64,000 nt of DNA, from positions 62,001 through 126,000 of the forward strand of contig CAJNYU010002807.1 of the NCBI GenBank assembly GCA_905331475.1, written 5' to 3'. Below, piece after piece: positions 34,901 through 50,397 of the stretch (positions are counted from its first letter, which is position 1; every line of letters begins with the position of its first letter). Position numbers and translations under genes: made by a program. A model generated the notes under the pieces. The model saw only the letters and a program-made list of their open reading frames with translations, did not search any database and had not been told where the DNA came from. The DNA comes from Rotaria socialis (Eukaryota; Rotifera; Eurotatoria; Philodinida; Philodinidae).

Positions 34901-37900
34901 ATTTTATTTGTCAATATTCAAACACTAGGGTTCATATAAAGAGGATAGTTAAAATTTTACGATAGAATAAAAGGAGCAGGACCGTATTTTTTATTTCTTT
35001 ACTACAACTCTAATTCGATAATTCGTAGGGAAAAATATCGTATCCTACTGATGGTCCTATTTGAGGATCGTCGAGACCAACTGATAAGATCTTAGAGAAA
35101 GCTAGATGGTTTATACTTTGTTTATGTATTTTAACTTATCATTTTATTAGGTAACTGCTGGTCCTACATTTCATTTACGTTTGAAAGCTATTGTAACAAT
35201 GCCAGATTTAAATGTATCAAATGACACACTTGATTTTGCTACTGTGAAATGTGGTGAATGTAAAATTGCAACAATACAATTAAAAAATCCACAAGAAATT
35301 CGATGTGAATGGGTTGCTATATATCCAGGAGTATGTTTGAGACAGACGAATAAAAATCTAGCGAATATTTTTATTGATTCATTTACAGGAAGATACAAAT
35401 AGTAAACAAGTCGGTCGTTTTCCTCGTCGTGGAAATATTAGTACTAGTCGACGAAAACCATCAACACGTATTTTTGAAGTTTTACCGCCATCCGGATCAC
35501 TTCTGCCTGGTCAAAAAACAAATGTTCAAATTAAATTTACACCTACCGAAGAAGTGATTATTTGTCTTTAGTTTATTTTCTATTGAATATCCGTACTTCT
35601 AAATTTAGATTAATTATGAATCACGTGTTCTATTACGTATCAATCAAAGTAGTCAACGTTTAATGATAATATGTCGTGGTGTTGGTCTTGAACCTCAAAT
35701 TATAATCGGACAAATGCATGGCGACATATTTGAACCAACAACATCGATTATTTTCAATCCAATTCTAACACATAGTCAAGGTGATGAACAAGATATTGTT
35801 TTACGTAATCCGTGTATGTTTCCAATTGAAATTTATAATCTTGAATTCGATAAACAATATCTCGAAGAAGAAAAAGTAAAATCTAACAAAATAATTCTAG
35901 TCTATCTCATTGGTCTCTGTTGTATTCTTAGATACTTCGACTACTACCAGGTTATGATGAAAATAATAATATTCTTTTACCAACACGAGCTGCTGGAGAT
36001 AAATTACCAGCTGAATTACAAAAGTTTCATGATGGTAAATATTATTTGATGAATTTTTATTATACTCGTTTTCGTATTATTTAGATGTGATTAAACGAGC
36101 TGAAGAAGAAAAACAAGGAGAAGCAATAAAAAGAACAGAGGGTAAGCATTTTTATATGAACACTTTACGTGGAATATTCATAGAAAACATACATGAAAGA
36201 AGAAATACGCAAGGATATAAGAGTGACCTATAGTAGCGATTTTACACCCAACATACATACGAATTTATTATGGAAGCTGATAGAACTAAATTTTTCACAT
36301 ACTACATTTAGGATATTCTCAGCCAGGGTAGTTAAATTAAAGTGAATACTATACATGTTTTTAATAAATACTATTGGGTTATAAACGTTTTAAGATCATC
36401 TTTCGTTAAATTGAATGTTTAGAAACACCATATACAATTGATGGGATTGAAACCAACGGTGGTGAATTGGCTTCTTCATCACAGCAGCCGATGGCTAGTG
36501 CTGAACGTGCTGGTGATAGAGCAACATCGAATTCTATTGGTGAACCAACTGAATCTATTGGAGATAAGAGTGAATTTACATTGAAACGTGTAGCGGAAAA
36601 AATTATTAACTATGATATGACACCGGTTGCACAAGCTTTAGCTCGTCATTTAGGCATTGATCTAACCTCTGATGGAATACAAGCACGCAATCGACGTGGT
36701 ATTTCTGTTATTGTTCATGGTCCACCTGGTTCTGGTAAGGAAAAAATCTGCTCAGATCAATGAACATTTTTATTTTTATAGGAAAGACAATGATATCGCG
36801 TGAAATCAGTGAACGATATGATTGTGCATTACTTAATCTTGATCAAGTGATTATTGATGCTATTGATAGCGCACAACGAAGTGAATTTGCACAACGTGCA
36901 TATCTTATGTGTCGTGATGCATTCGAAAAAAATATGGAAGAACAACGGCAAACAGACGCCGATGTTGATCATGCTCCGGCTGCCCAATTAGGTATACTAA
37001 TCATTACTTTTTATTTTTGTTTTTGTTTTTCGAAATATTTTCTTAATTTAATTTGTTTATTTGCAGCTGCACATAATAAAAAAGTTTCAGACAAAAAGAA
37101 GAAAGGTGCTGAAACAACTGATCCAACTACTCAAACGGCAACATTCGAAGCGCAACCATTAAATTCACCTCTATCAGTTCGATTTAAAATACATAAAAAT
37201 TCATCGTATCCTTTAGATGGAGATTCCGTTGAACAATCAAGAGAGAATGAAGATAGCCAATATGTTCCTGATGATCAAGAAGAACTTATGACATTCGTTC
37301 TTACCGAAGATATTTTTGTTGAAATTCTTGCTGCAAGACTTCAGGTAAAAAATTCGAAGATGAACTTTACAAGTTGTTTGATTGAATCGAAGTGTTTTCA
37401 AGTCATAATTTAATTCTCGATAGAAGGAAGTGACTTTGATGGATATCACTCAGCAACCATAAAGAAGCTTTCCTATTAATGATACTATTAAAACATTAGA
37501 TTTTGAATAAATGATTTTTTTAAAAATTTCATATAGAGAGCCGATTGTATTCACGGTGTGGTGTTCGATAGTCTTGACACATCTTTTCTTGCCAATCCAG
37601 CTCAAACAGCAATTGCAGTACTTAAAGCTATCAATAATCGTTCATATATTTATGGAATTATAACAAATTTTTCCTATTCTAAATACAAAGAAGCCCAAGC
37701 TCGAGCTGACGAGATACGCCGTATGATATAAAGCTGGCTGTTGTTTTTGTAGTATGTCTAATCGGATTAAATAATTTTATCTTAAGGTTTCGAAGAACAA
37801 CAACGAGAGCAAACTGAAAATGAATATGTGGAAGAAATGGGCGAAGATGAATATGATGCATTACCCGAAGAAGAAAAGCAGCGTATCGATCAAAAACGAT

Positions 37901-40900
37901 TACAACGAAAAAAAGATCGTATTCTTCGGTAACAATTATTACTTATCTTCAAGCATAAGTTTTCTTATCGTTTTTCTCTTCTATTATTACAGAGAACAAC
38001 GAAATAAAGAAGAAAAACTTCGATTAGAACAAGAACGTATAATATTAAAAGAAGCTGAATTACAGTAGGTTTTTATTGAATTTATATATTTGTTTTCGCA
38101 CATGGAATATTTTTATTTTCATTTAGAAAAACTAAGAAAAAGCCTGGTTCAAATCCAGCAGGTGGCAAAGGTGGTATCGCTCCTGCAAGTGGCAGTGAAA
38201 AGGGTACTTCGGCAGCTACAGGCATAACAGCTGCAGCTGCTGCTGCTGCAGGTGGTAAAACAAGTGCTCGACCAACATTAATCAGTGCACGAGGCCCACC
38301 AGTTTCTGATCGTTCTAATCCAAAAACGGAAGTAACAACGAATGAAGAAAGTGAAAAGTATGATAAACAAATTTTGAATTGCTTAGGGAAGATGAATTTG
38401 TTGCTCTATATCTTTTTAGGAAAAAAGCAAAACAAAACGAATCAAAACCTATTAAAGATTCTACTACGCGAGACGAAATAGATATTGCCAATAATTTAGC
38501 TAAAGCTTCAATTACAAGCGATGGTGATGATGAAAAAGAAAAGAAAAAAGATCGAGAATTATTAGTCAAGTAATTAGAACAAGAAATTATTTTCAAAGTG
38601 AAACTTTTGTTATGCTTGTTTAATCTTAGATTTAAAACATTCGAATATTATCGTAATGATTTACTTAGTGTGTTTGATTTATGGGATCGAACAAAAGGCA
38701 TAACACGAAGTCCACCAACACCAACCAACCAATCAGAAGAAGAACATGTGACAGGTGCTGCAGGAACTGGTGGTGGTGCAAAGAAAAATGTGCAAAAGAA
38801 GGATAAAGGTTAGCCTAGATTTCAATCTTTTTAACGTACGGTGATCAATTGAATTTAATCTTAGTTATTAAAAGAGGAAATTTTCGACTACCATCATCTG
38901 ATTTATATACGAAAAAATCACGTACTTTTCATATATAATTTTTTTTTAATTTGCATTTTAAGTTTTTTTTGAGTTTAATTTCATGCGAGCTTTTTTTTCT
39001 AATTTCTATATTTTTAGCTAAGAAATCTGATACAAAAGATCGAGAAAAAGTTGAACGAGCCGAAGATAGTGGTCAACCAAATACGCCTAATCAACAACAA
39101 TCCACGTCAACACCGACTAATTTCGTAAGACGATAAACATTCTCAAGTAAAAAAATATGACTAGAATTGTTTTCTAATTCAAGGATGAAAGTGGGCAACC
39201 ACTCAAAGATGAACAAAAAAAACAAACACCTCTAGGAGCAGATGATGTAATTAATATTCCAACAATCCAAATTGATACACCTGTCGATTACAGTTCAAAT
39301 CAATCATTGCCATCCGAACTAATGGATTCAATTAAAAATCGTTTACCAAGTTTAGATCTAGTAGGTTTAATCAGTAAATTAAATACAGTGTATATCACTG
39401 TCGTATACAGTTAAGCCTTGAAGTAAAGCATGACTTTAGGAAGTTTTGTTTCTTACTACATTGCAAAGATTGATTATCATATGAGCATGTGCTTAAAATC
39501 TACTGATCTTGTAGGTACTCGATGGAATGGGTCAAGGTCCACGTGGTCCACCTGTACCTAAACCATTTGACTTTGCTGTTGTTCCATTTCCGGAACCACG
39601 TATTAATCCACCTTGTGCTGAATATGGACAATACTTTTTCGTTGCTACACATGAAAATGATCCGTAAGATTTCATGTTCATGCAGTAACTCACTTCTGCT
39701 TTTCTTTTATTTCATTAGAAATTTATATCCAGAAGATGGCAAATTAAAAGATGGCAAAACACCAGAACCGACATTCATTGGAGAGGATGCCGATGGAAAA
39801 GATACCGGGCCTAAAGGAAGACGTAGTCGAGGTATTTTAGTTCAAAGGAGAAATCAAATTAAATGATAAGTTTTGAATTGATATAGGTGACCGAGAATCT
39901 ATAACAACGAAACGTAAGGCCAGTGGTGGACCTATTGGTAGTACTGAAGGTAAATCAACGACTCGTGGTACTTCAAAAGGTGGTCGATATGGCGGAAAAC
40001 AATCACCCACACATCATTCGTCTGATGGGCAAGATGGAACAAGTGAATCCAGTGTTGACAAACTTCTACCAAGGTTGATTCTAGCTTTTACTGCTACGAT
40101 GTAGCAAACGTATTTTTCATTGTGTTTTAGAATTGTTCGCTTCCGTTGGATTATTCCTGCTAATAGTGAAATACGTGTTCGTCTTCGTTTTATTTCCAGT
40201 GAAGTTGGACAATTTGATCAAACTGTATCTTTTGAAATTGTTGGTACAAAACGAAATTATAAAGTATTCTGTCGAGGTGTATGCACGTTTCCATCAATCA
40301 GTCGTGAACCTCGGTTAGTGTTGTTTTGTGTTTCGGATTATTTCTATTGAAATATTTTATGCTTTCACATCAGAACTGTCTTTCCTAATCGACAAAAAAC
40401 ACGTAAACCAAATGAAATTGTTCATAAGAAATTCATTCTATCAACGGAACAATATGATTTTGGTCCATTAGTATTAGGCAAAGACATAAACAAGTATGTA
40501 AAATAAATTCTTCTATCAAATCATCGAATGACATTTTCTAGAATTCGTTCTGGTACTTATCAAACCAATGTTGAAACATTAACCATTGATAACACATCAC
40601 CTATGGATGTTGAAGCTCTATTTTGTTTCTTATACGAAGTTGAACCGTCCAAAGCTGCATTTTTTCTTGATCCAACTGAAATGCATCTTAAATCTGGCGA
40701 ATCAAAAGTATGAAGAAATCTAGAATTCAAATTCCTAATACATAATTTTGCTTTTGTAGCAATTAAAAATTATTGCTAATCCACCAAGAGAAGGTCACTT
40801 TGATGATTCATTGGTTATTTGTATTAAAGAAAATCCTGAACCAATTGTTTATAAATTATCTTGTGATGGTTGTACACCTGAATTACAAATTGAACCGACA

Positions 40901-43900
40901 TCCTTCGATTTTGGTCAAGTATTACTCTATCGGTAAGAACATACTTAAGTAAAGATTAATCTAACTTTTCTATTTCTATCTTTTTAGAAAAGAATCACGA
41001 GTCATCAAATTGAAGAATGCAAAATTGATTCCTGTTAAATGGCGTTTAATAGGTATTGGACAAGAGGGTATCGGACAAGAATTTTCAACAAAAACTGATA
41101 CGGGCGTTGTTGAACCAATGAGTACATATGAATTACAATTGAATTATTATGCTAGTCGACCAAGATCGCCAGCATCAATAAAAAATAAACTTTCACTTAA
41201 ACTTGAAGTAAATTAATTTGTCAAATTTAATTGATATCTACACAGTTTTTTCTTCTATTTAGATATCTGACACAGACGGTATGCCTGGTGCTATTAAAGC
41301 TGTGAATATTCCTGTATTTGTCGAACCCTATGATATTGTTTTGGATATGACATTTCAAAAAGGTAACGATCGTGGTATCGATTTTGGCAACGTACGTGTT
41401 AATCAAGAAACCAAACAATCATGTGCACTTAAAAATAAAGGCAAACGAGAAATAAAATACAAGTACGATTTTTATAAACAATTATCGAATTGATTTCATT
41501 TGAATTTTTACTTTTGAAATATAAAGATTTGAATTAGTATCGGATCCAAAATCGAAAGTTGATGCCAGTAAATTTTTTGAAATTGCTCCTAAACAAGGAA
41601 CTCTACCAGCTGGTGGTGATCGAAATGCTCAATTTACATCTGTGAATGTAAGTTTTTGAATTGATTTTATTGGCTACAATATGACTCTAATCAATTGATT
41701 AAGCGCATGATGAGCATTAAAAATTCTCGTCCTATGATAGCGATCCATATGTACCAGTGTGTTCAGACTTTGTTTTTTTCTTCTCATGGTTCATAAATCT
41801 AGGAACGAATAATTCTTTTGAGAATGTTCTTTCATGAGCCAATCAATGAATTTGCATGACATTGGAAACTTCTTAATAACGTTTTTTTTTTCTTTTTAAA
41901 AGATTACATTCAAGCCAACAACTGAATTACAACTTCGTGAAGCAGAAATCATTGTTGTCAGTGTGATAAATGTAGCACCATCACCGAAAGGAACTGAAAG
42001 TGGTGGTCAACTTAATCAATCAAACACACATATTGGTGCATCCCAAAGTACATTAAAAGGTGGTAGCGAAGCAGTTCCAATACGAAATGCTGCTGTTGCA
42101 ATTCAACAGCCACCTGCACCACTTGTTGAAGAAGAAGTAGCACGTATTCGACTTAAAATCTCAGCTAAAGCAACATACAGCAGGTGCGCCTTTTCTTCGG
42201 CTCACTTTTGCACTCATTAATTTTTCGTTTGAATAGATTTCTACTAATGCCTGAACGAGAAGTTAACTTTGGCCCAATGCCAATGGGTACATCTCGTCGT
42301 ATAGAAAAATTTATTATCGAAAATCATGGTGAACACGATTTTAAATATATTATTCAAAAATATCAGCGTGAAGTTTCACCACAAAAATTAAATATCAAGT
42401 AAGCTACTATTCCATTCAATATCATTTTCATTATTCATAATTATAATAATATAAAAGAGATTATAAGAAAATCTCGCCACCGAATCGCGCTGATTCAGCG
42501 ATGAGTGCAAAAACAGTACGAAAATATGATCAAACAAGGTATCAAATCTTGCTAACTAATTGTATATTGAAATGAAAACGAATCGATTCCACATGCACGA
42601 TTTTAATTTTGCTCACTTATTTTACACAGCAGAAAGAAAATAATCTTTATTTGTTCAATGGATTCAATATACTTTTTTCTTTTCTTTTGCAGAGATGCAC
42701 CGACTCAGGGTCGTTTACAAGTTGGACCGTTTATAATTTCGCCAGCATTTGCTATGATTATGCCAAATGGAAATACAACTGTCTCAGTCGAATGTATTCC
42801 TGAATCAGATGTACCAAGAAAATTTGAAGAGGTAAATATTTTTATATTTAACCCTGAAAAGAATCTCAATTGACCTATTGGAGCTGCATGCCTATTTAGT
42901 GTTCTAATAAAGAAGTCTCGGATGTTTTAACAATGATGAAGTTCAATACTTTTTGTTCGTTTTTAGGAAATTCTTATTGATATTGCTGATAGAAATCCAA
43001 CTGATTATCCACAAGGCGTGATATATAAATTGAAGAGTGAATTAATTGTACCACAAATTGATACAAGCGATCTATCATCGATATTCGAAGAACATCGACT
43101 CGTTCGAAATCTTTCTTCATTTCAAAATATTGCTGATGTAATTATATCATTTCTTTTGAATCAAATTGTATTTTATATGGAAACTATTTTAGTCCGTAAC
43201 TGGTGGTGTCTATGGCGAAGAAGAACGTCGTTTTCAATTTCGAAATGTGATTGTTGGTCGAACATCAAAAGCACGATATAAAATTACAAATTCACAAAAA
43301 GTATTTTATCTTTCTTTGCAACACTCTAAACATTTTTCATAACGTACAAACATCTTTTCAGGTGCCAGTCGATATAACTCTAGCCTTACGTCCAACAAAT
43401 AAAGGGCAAAGAGTAGTTGAATCATTCGAACTCGATGTTACTCGCGCGCAAATTCCACCATACAGCAGTCATTATGCTGTCGTTTCTTTTACGCCCGCAT
43501 CTATGCAATCCTATTCGGCAATGTTTGATGTAATTGTCGATGGACAATTGAAAACAGCTAAAGAGACTCGTATCACACCGAACTTCACATTTGAAATAAA
43601 TGGCGAAGGTCATCTACCTCGTGTTAGTATTATACGGCCAGCCATAAGAAATAAAAAAGCACAAACAATGATGATCTTTAATAAACTATTACTTGGCCGA
43701 CAAGCTTCTCTACAGTTGCTATTAATTAATGATGGTGTTTTACCTGCTAAAGTAAATGATCTTCATATCTTTTGTTTTGTTTATTATTATCGAATTTTAT
43801 CCTATTATGTATTTTTAGGTTGATTTTTATTTGCATGATGTTGAAAATGTTTTTTCATTGGAAGCATCGAATGAAAATCCTCATCCTGAACATCTTGTTA

Positions 43901-46900
43901 TTAATGATTTAACTCGAAAGGCTACCGCAGCCTCGGCTATATTTGAAGTTGGTAAAAAAATTGCATTGGATGTTGTATTTAAACCTAAAACAACACAAGG
44001 ACCACAACGATATGAAGGCGCGCTTCGACTTGTTGTTGTCGATAATCAATATGAAGATACTATTGTTCAATTGATCGGAGAAAGCTATACCGATGATATT
44101 ACATTGGATAATATTCATGGATTAGTCATGGCAGATGAACCTTTAACAATCGAAAGTGGCCAACAGACTATTGTAGAAGAAGATGCACCAGGTAACTATC
44201 GAATATTTAAATTCAATATTTGCATTTCTGCCCACCCTATAAGAAAATTGTTGGGTTTTGTTTTTCAAAAACTTAACATGTCACCGATCTGTTATCTACC
44301 GATTTTTTTTTCTTTTCGTTTAGTTGCACTTTCAAATACGATCAACTTTGGTGAAATTCACTTAAATGAATCTCGGCAAATTCTATTTTCTATCACAAAT
44401 CATCATCAAAAAGATTCCGTTCGATTTGAATGGCCTGATCATCCTCAATGTACATTTTCACCACGTGTTGGCCATCTTCATGCAGGTAAAATAGATAATC
44501 TTGTTTCTTTTTGTCGAATTTCTTATCGATTTGATGTTTAGGTTGTACAAAAGATGTTCAAGTAACATTCAAAACAAATAAACCAATTCAATTAACGAAA
44601 GAAAAACTTCTTTGTTCAATAATAAAAATAACATTCGATCGACCGGTTAATGAAGTTCCGGATTGGGATGATCGTATGCGTTCAGTTAAATGGATCGATG
44701 TTTCAGCGCCTGCTACCGATTCAACCAATGCCGAAACACAACGCTCAAATCGGCCAGCACGAAAGAAAGTGGTCGAAGCTGATATTGAACCAGCACATCA
44801 ACGTATTGAAGAACAAACACGTATTTTGGATATTTATGCATCGGCCATTGCCGATTATTGCCGTTATAAATGTAGCGAATTTGAAATTCGATATTTTGAT
44901 ACTGCTATTTTGCAAACACGAATTCATGAGTATGTCTTATTTGTTTTGCATATGAACCAATGAAATTGAATGTTCATTTTTTTTTCTAGAGTAACAATTA
45001 CAAATCGTGGTAAAGTATCATTTCATTATGCGTGGCAAGTACATATGGAAGATAGTCAACGACCATTTACTCCCATGATTGATCGTGATCCACCAACACC
45101 TGAACCAACAGATGGCACACGAAAAGGACATAAAGGCGGAGTTCGTAGTCAAGCACCAAACGCTCCGGCAACAGATGCATTGAATGCACAAGAATCATCA
45201 GCAGCAGCTCCACCTGGCTCTCGAGGAAAAGATAAAACGGGCAAAGATGCTGGTAAATCAACGGGCAAAGATGGACCAACTGGTAGTAAAACCAAAGGTG
45301 CACGTCAATCGGTTAAATCAAATGTGACAGCAGAAAGTTTAGCCGAAGAAAAAGACAATGACAATGATCCAGCATTCTTCAATGAACCACCAAATACTGC
45401 TGACATGCTACGTGGCGACTCCGAATCAAGTGCTCGATCACCACCAAGTGTCATGACTGATGTTGGTTACGCACCATTTATGATTGAACCAGATACAGGT
45501 TCGATTGCTGTTGGTGCTACTCAAGTATTTAAGATTAAATTTGCACCACTTGATGTCAATGATTATCAAGCACGATTGACTTGTTGGTGAGTTAAAATTT
45601 TGCTTCGAATTGATAGAAAAAGAAAAAAAGATTATAATTTTCTCTTGTTTGTTTTTTTGTCTTTAGTATACCAAATTTAGAAACAGCTAAAGCAGGACCC
45701 ATTGTTGCCGTTCGTGGTCGAAGTATTTTACCATTCTGTCATTTTGAATTAGAAGAATCTGATTATTTAACCAGTGGTCGACGTCGCCTTGACCTTTTAA
45801 TAAATAATGGTTCACCACAAGCACCAGCTGCATTTGTTGATCGTCAAACTCGAGTTATGGAATTTAAAGCTGTTGGTATTGGATCAACACTTAATAAGTT
45901 AGTCATCATTTGAGAACTGTTATAGGAATCACAAGAGAACATTCTCTTGTTCAACTTTGTGAATTGAATAATTACTATTTCTAATTTTATTTTCTTAGAT
46001 CATTCTCTGTATTAAATCCAACCGATGCTGATTATACATATCGATGGATATGTGAAGATAATCTTGATCTCACAAAACAACCATCGTTTGTATGTCGTAC
46101 TCTGCAAGGCAAAATAGCATCGGGCAAAGGAGTTTTAGTAAGTCAATAGTATTCTTGTTACTCAAGAAAACAAAACAGAATATGTGATTTGTTTCCAGAT
46201 GTCATTTGACTTCTTTCCTCGTTCATTTGGAATCATTGAATCTGCATATCGTTTTGAAATTCCAGCACATTCTTTATCCGTTCCATTTTTACTTGTTGGT
46301 CAAGTCAATGAACCTCAAATATTATTTGATCGAACATTTGTTTCGTTTCATCCTGCTCTGATTGGTCATCATGTTGAAGAAACTTTAACGTTAATCAATA
46401 AAGAAAATCGTTCATTTCATTATCAATTTCTCGAACGATGCTTTATCAATGGTACCACCAATACAGATTTAATTATTGAACCTGCACCATCAGGTGTCGT
46501 ACCACCTAATACACGTTTACCATTACATTTAATATTTCGTCCAAAACAAAATCGTGCATATACATATGTTCTTCAATGTCGTATTGATGAAACTATTGAA
46601 CTTCTAAATGTAAATGTAAAAGGTGAAGGTTTTGCTAATCTATCAAGTGTTCACTGTGAAACAATTGAAGGTAATCGTTATGAATTAACATCATCTCAAA
46701 CTGGCACTAATGAAATACATTTCGATGATGTTCTAATCGGTAACATTGCATCGAGACAAATACAAATCTCCAATGATGGCAAATATGCATTTGATTTTAA
46801 TTGGTTTAGTGATAATGAACAAGAGCTGACACCATTTTCAATGGCACCCATGAAAGGTACAATATCCAATAGTCAAAAACAAACGTGTCTAATAACATTT

Positions 46901-49874
46901 GAACCACGTACACGTGAACATCGTGCATTAATACAACGTTCTCTTCATTTAAATATTGTCAACGGATTAAAATATGATTTATCACTGATAGGAAAAACAA
47001 CAACGCCTAATATAGAATTTTCATTTTTATCATTTAATTTTGGTCCGTGCTTTGTTTATCGAGCTGGTATGCCGGAGAATATCTGTGAATTGTTAATACA
47101 AAATAGAGATTCAAAAGATCATACCATTGAATGTTTATATCAATCAACAGCACAATTAATGTTCGATTTTAAAACAGGTTTAATTCCATCCAAACAAACT
47201 ACCGCTTGTAGGTTTACATTTTATCCACGAGAACAAAAAATCTATCGAGAAACGATTCAATTCGAAATCGATGGATTAACCATTGTTAATGTTATTATTG
47301 AAGGAGAAGGAGTCGATTTTCGTGTTGAATTAGCTGAACCAAAACATAAAATTCTTAATTTAGGTAAAAATTGATAAAACTAAAATAACAACGAGAAACT
47401 ATTGAATTTGTTTTATTTTAGGCGCATTACAAGCTGGTAAAAATGTTACACGTGAAGTTTGTCTTGTTAATCGAAGTCGTGCACATATAACTAATTGTTA
47501 CGTTGTATTGAATTCATCTGAAACTAGTACAGTTCGTGAAAATCTAACTGTTCTACCAACCAATACAATAGCATTAAAAGCTCGAGGTGGTACACAGACA
47601 GTAACCGTTAAATTTTCACCTCGTTCACGTTTAGCACCATTTGTCGAACAAATCTTTTTGAAATATGGTGATTTAGATGTTCCTATGTTTGCTGTACGTG
47701 GCTGTTGTCAAGGTTATGATATTAGTCTTGATTCCGATACACTTCCGTTCGGTGCTGTTGGTAAAGATTGTTCATTGACACGTAAACTGATTCTGTCGAA
47801 TCGAGGTGATATTGGTGCGTCATTTGCATGGAATCTCGCTCAACTACGTGATGTACCATTTCGTGTATCGCCGACAAATGGTTATATTGCACCGGGTCAA
47901 GAAGCAACAATTGAATTCGTCTTTCAACCGCGTGCTATTCGACATGATATACGTTGTGATCGACTTGAATGTCGATTGGAAGGAACACAACCGGTTACTG
48001 TTACATTAAGTGGTTCGTGTGTGGAAGTTGCACCGGCACGTGAAACAATAGTCATATCAACAGCTGTACGATCAAAAGAATTATCGAAATCGATTTTGTT
48101 AAAAAATAATACAAATACACTATGGACATTAACACCTATTATCAGTGGAGAATATTTTTCAGGACCTGAAACAGTCATAATTGAACTTAATTCAACAAAA
48201 AATTACGAATTAACTTATCTACCATTAACTGAAGGTAATTTTTAATCATTTGAAAAACAAAACCGAAGTCATTTTGTTACGTTTTATTATTTAGGTAAAC
48301 ATACTGGTACATTATTTTTCCCATTACCCGATGGAAATGGTCTTCTTTATAATGTTATTGGTAATGCTGAAGCACCGCGTGCATCAGGCAAATTTACACG
48401 TGAAGTACCATGTAAAACGCCTTTTGTTGAATTATTACCAATTGAAAATTGGTTGAAGAAACCGCAACGTTTTCGTGTAACACATGAAATAACTAAACAA
48501 GATCGTCCAGAAGTCACAACAACCATAAAATATCTTGAATTTATTGATGTTGCACCAAAATCAAAACGCGATTTTAAATTACAATTTTATTCATATAAAG
48601 AATGTGTACAACAAATAAAAGTTATCTTTAAAAATGAACAAACACAAGAATATGTTTGGTACGATATTACATTTAAATCAATTGTCGATAAACGTAATGC
48701 ACCAACAATAGCAAATATTGACCTAACAACACATGTTCGACAACAAACATCACATGATATTATTCTTGAAAATCCTTTACCAAACAAAGTTACATTTCAA
48801 GGTCAATGTTCACATTCAGATATACTTTTACCACCAGAACAAGTTTCAATTCCTGCAAATTCTCAAGTAAATAAAATATTTATAGATTTATTCTTCTGGC
48901 CAACTAGTTTAAAATCATCATAAGCGAATTTGTGAAACAAATTTCATTGTTGATTGTATATTAAGATAGTTTGGATAAGTGGGAATCTTTGTATTTGACA
49001 AGAGTAGATAGATCATAGTTTATGCTTTCATAACCTAAGATTTTTGTGAACAACATTGTTTTGTATGATGATATAAATAATAAATTTTTGTTTTTAGGGT
49101 TCGTTCAATTTTACTTATATGCCATTAAAAGCAGGCAAAGTTGAAACTCGTCTTGAAATGAATTCCGTTGAACTTGGCCTATATACTTATATGTTAACAT
49201 TAAATGCTCTACCAGCTCGTTCCGAACGAACATTATACTTTAAAGCACCGTTAGGTAATTCACAAGTTTTAACAGCAAAATTTACAAGCTACGCTCGTAC
49301 GAAAACTGATTATGTTTGCAAAGTAAGTAAAATCTTTTATTTTTATTTTTATAATTCAAATTTCTTTCTTTAGATTGATCATCCAGATTTTATTGTTGAT
49401 CGAACTGTAACAGCAGCGCCAAGTTCATCACCATCAACAATGGAAGTTAGTGTTGATGTTACGTATGAACCATCACAATTAGGCGATGTACGTGCAACAC
49501 TAACGATTAGTTCTCCATCAAGCAGTGATTATACATTTCCATTGGTTGGCCTTGGCGAATTACCAAAACCGCAAGGTCCATTTTCAATTAAAGCCGGTAA
49601 TAATACAACAATAACATTTAAAAATATATTTGCTCAAGCATTAACATACGCATTCAATGTTGACAATCCACTTTTTCATGTAACAAAAAGTCAAGAATTA
49701 ATTCAAGCAAGAAAATCACATAGAATCGTTGTTTCATTTGATGGATCGGATACAGTCAATAAAGCTGATGTAATGGCAAAATTAATTATTTCATGTCCAA
49801 AAACTACCGGAGCAACGAATTCATCGAGTTCAAGTGTACAATGGATATATTATCTCAAGGGTGTTACTCCATAA
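28972..49874 (+). CDS. HYDIN: HYDIN, central-pair projection protein of motile cilia
   Basis: I joined 56 coding exons in frame with GT-AG introns, from ATG 28972 (exon 1, 28972-29100) to the stop at 49874 (last exon 49374-49874). The result is 5,259 residues, close to vertebrate HYDIN (about 5,100). The largest exons are 30614-31574, 32398-33265, 33889-34891, 46199-47363 and 47422-48234. The N-terminus carries the HYDIN opening (APRNP, then LTPSSFLKEMS). Most of the protein is repeated immunoglobulin-like ASH/MSP-type domains (motifs such as NFGPM, LTGEGEG, IEPDTGSIAVG). A P-loop adenylate-kinase-like module sits mid-protein. Charged low-complexity linkers occur near 31375, 34560, 38200 and 45130. 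HYDIN forms the C2b projection of the axonemal central pair and is needed for ciliary bending. No in-frame stop or frameshift was found, so the gene looks intact. Confidence 0.95.
36423..37720 (+). other. HYDIN: HYDIN internal P-loop (adenylate-kinase-like) module
   Basis: Exons 18-21 of HYDIN (36423-36734, 36782-36991, 37067-37344, 37537-37720). A canonical Walker A, GPPGSGKT, is split by the intron 36735-36781 between G and KT. Helical sequence and a hydrophobic strand (GVVFDSL) with Asp in a Walker-B-like place follow, as in adenylate-kinase folds. HYDIN proteins are known to carry such an insert. The Walker A Lys and Thr are intact, so nucleotide binding is possible. Whether it catalyses anything is unknown. 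Confidence 0.8.
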
Positions 49875-50397
49875 ATAGACAGCATATGATAAATCACGGT
49901 TATCGAACATGATGAGGACAGTGATAAAAACATTTACTTTCTTTTTTATGACCTCTTTGTTTAGACAAAAATTAATTTTATTTCTCTTTAATTAAATAAA
50001 GATGAACTTATTCAATGAATAAATAAATCAATTTTGTGAAACATGATCTAAAAAAGTATTGAACTTCAGATTTCTTCTCTTACAAATTACGAAAAGCATC
50101 TTGTTAGCTCTCTCTATCTCTCTCGTTGATAGTACGCATAGCAGATAATTAGATTGCGTCATATTTGATATCTGACACTTCTGTTTAAAAAAATCAGCGA
50201 GATAAAAATTGAAAAGGTTAAACAGAAGTCCTGTATCAATTATTTTGATTGGTACAGATTATTGACATGTATCGACCTACCTACGTTCTGTTTCCTTGAC
50301 AAATTTATTTGAAAAATCTTTTTCTTTTATTAAAAATAAATTTAAGTTCAGTGTCTTACGATTGAAATGTCATAGAGATAAATCAAATATTGATGAT
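49875..50397. other. Convergent 3' region of HYDIN and the Tctex1 gene
   Basis: A polyadenylation-like AATAAA lies at about 49995-50000, some 120 nt after the HYDIN stop. Nothing else is supported. Confidence 0.5.
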
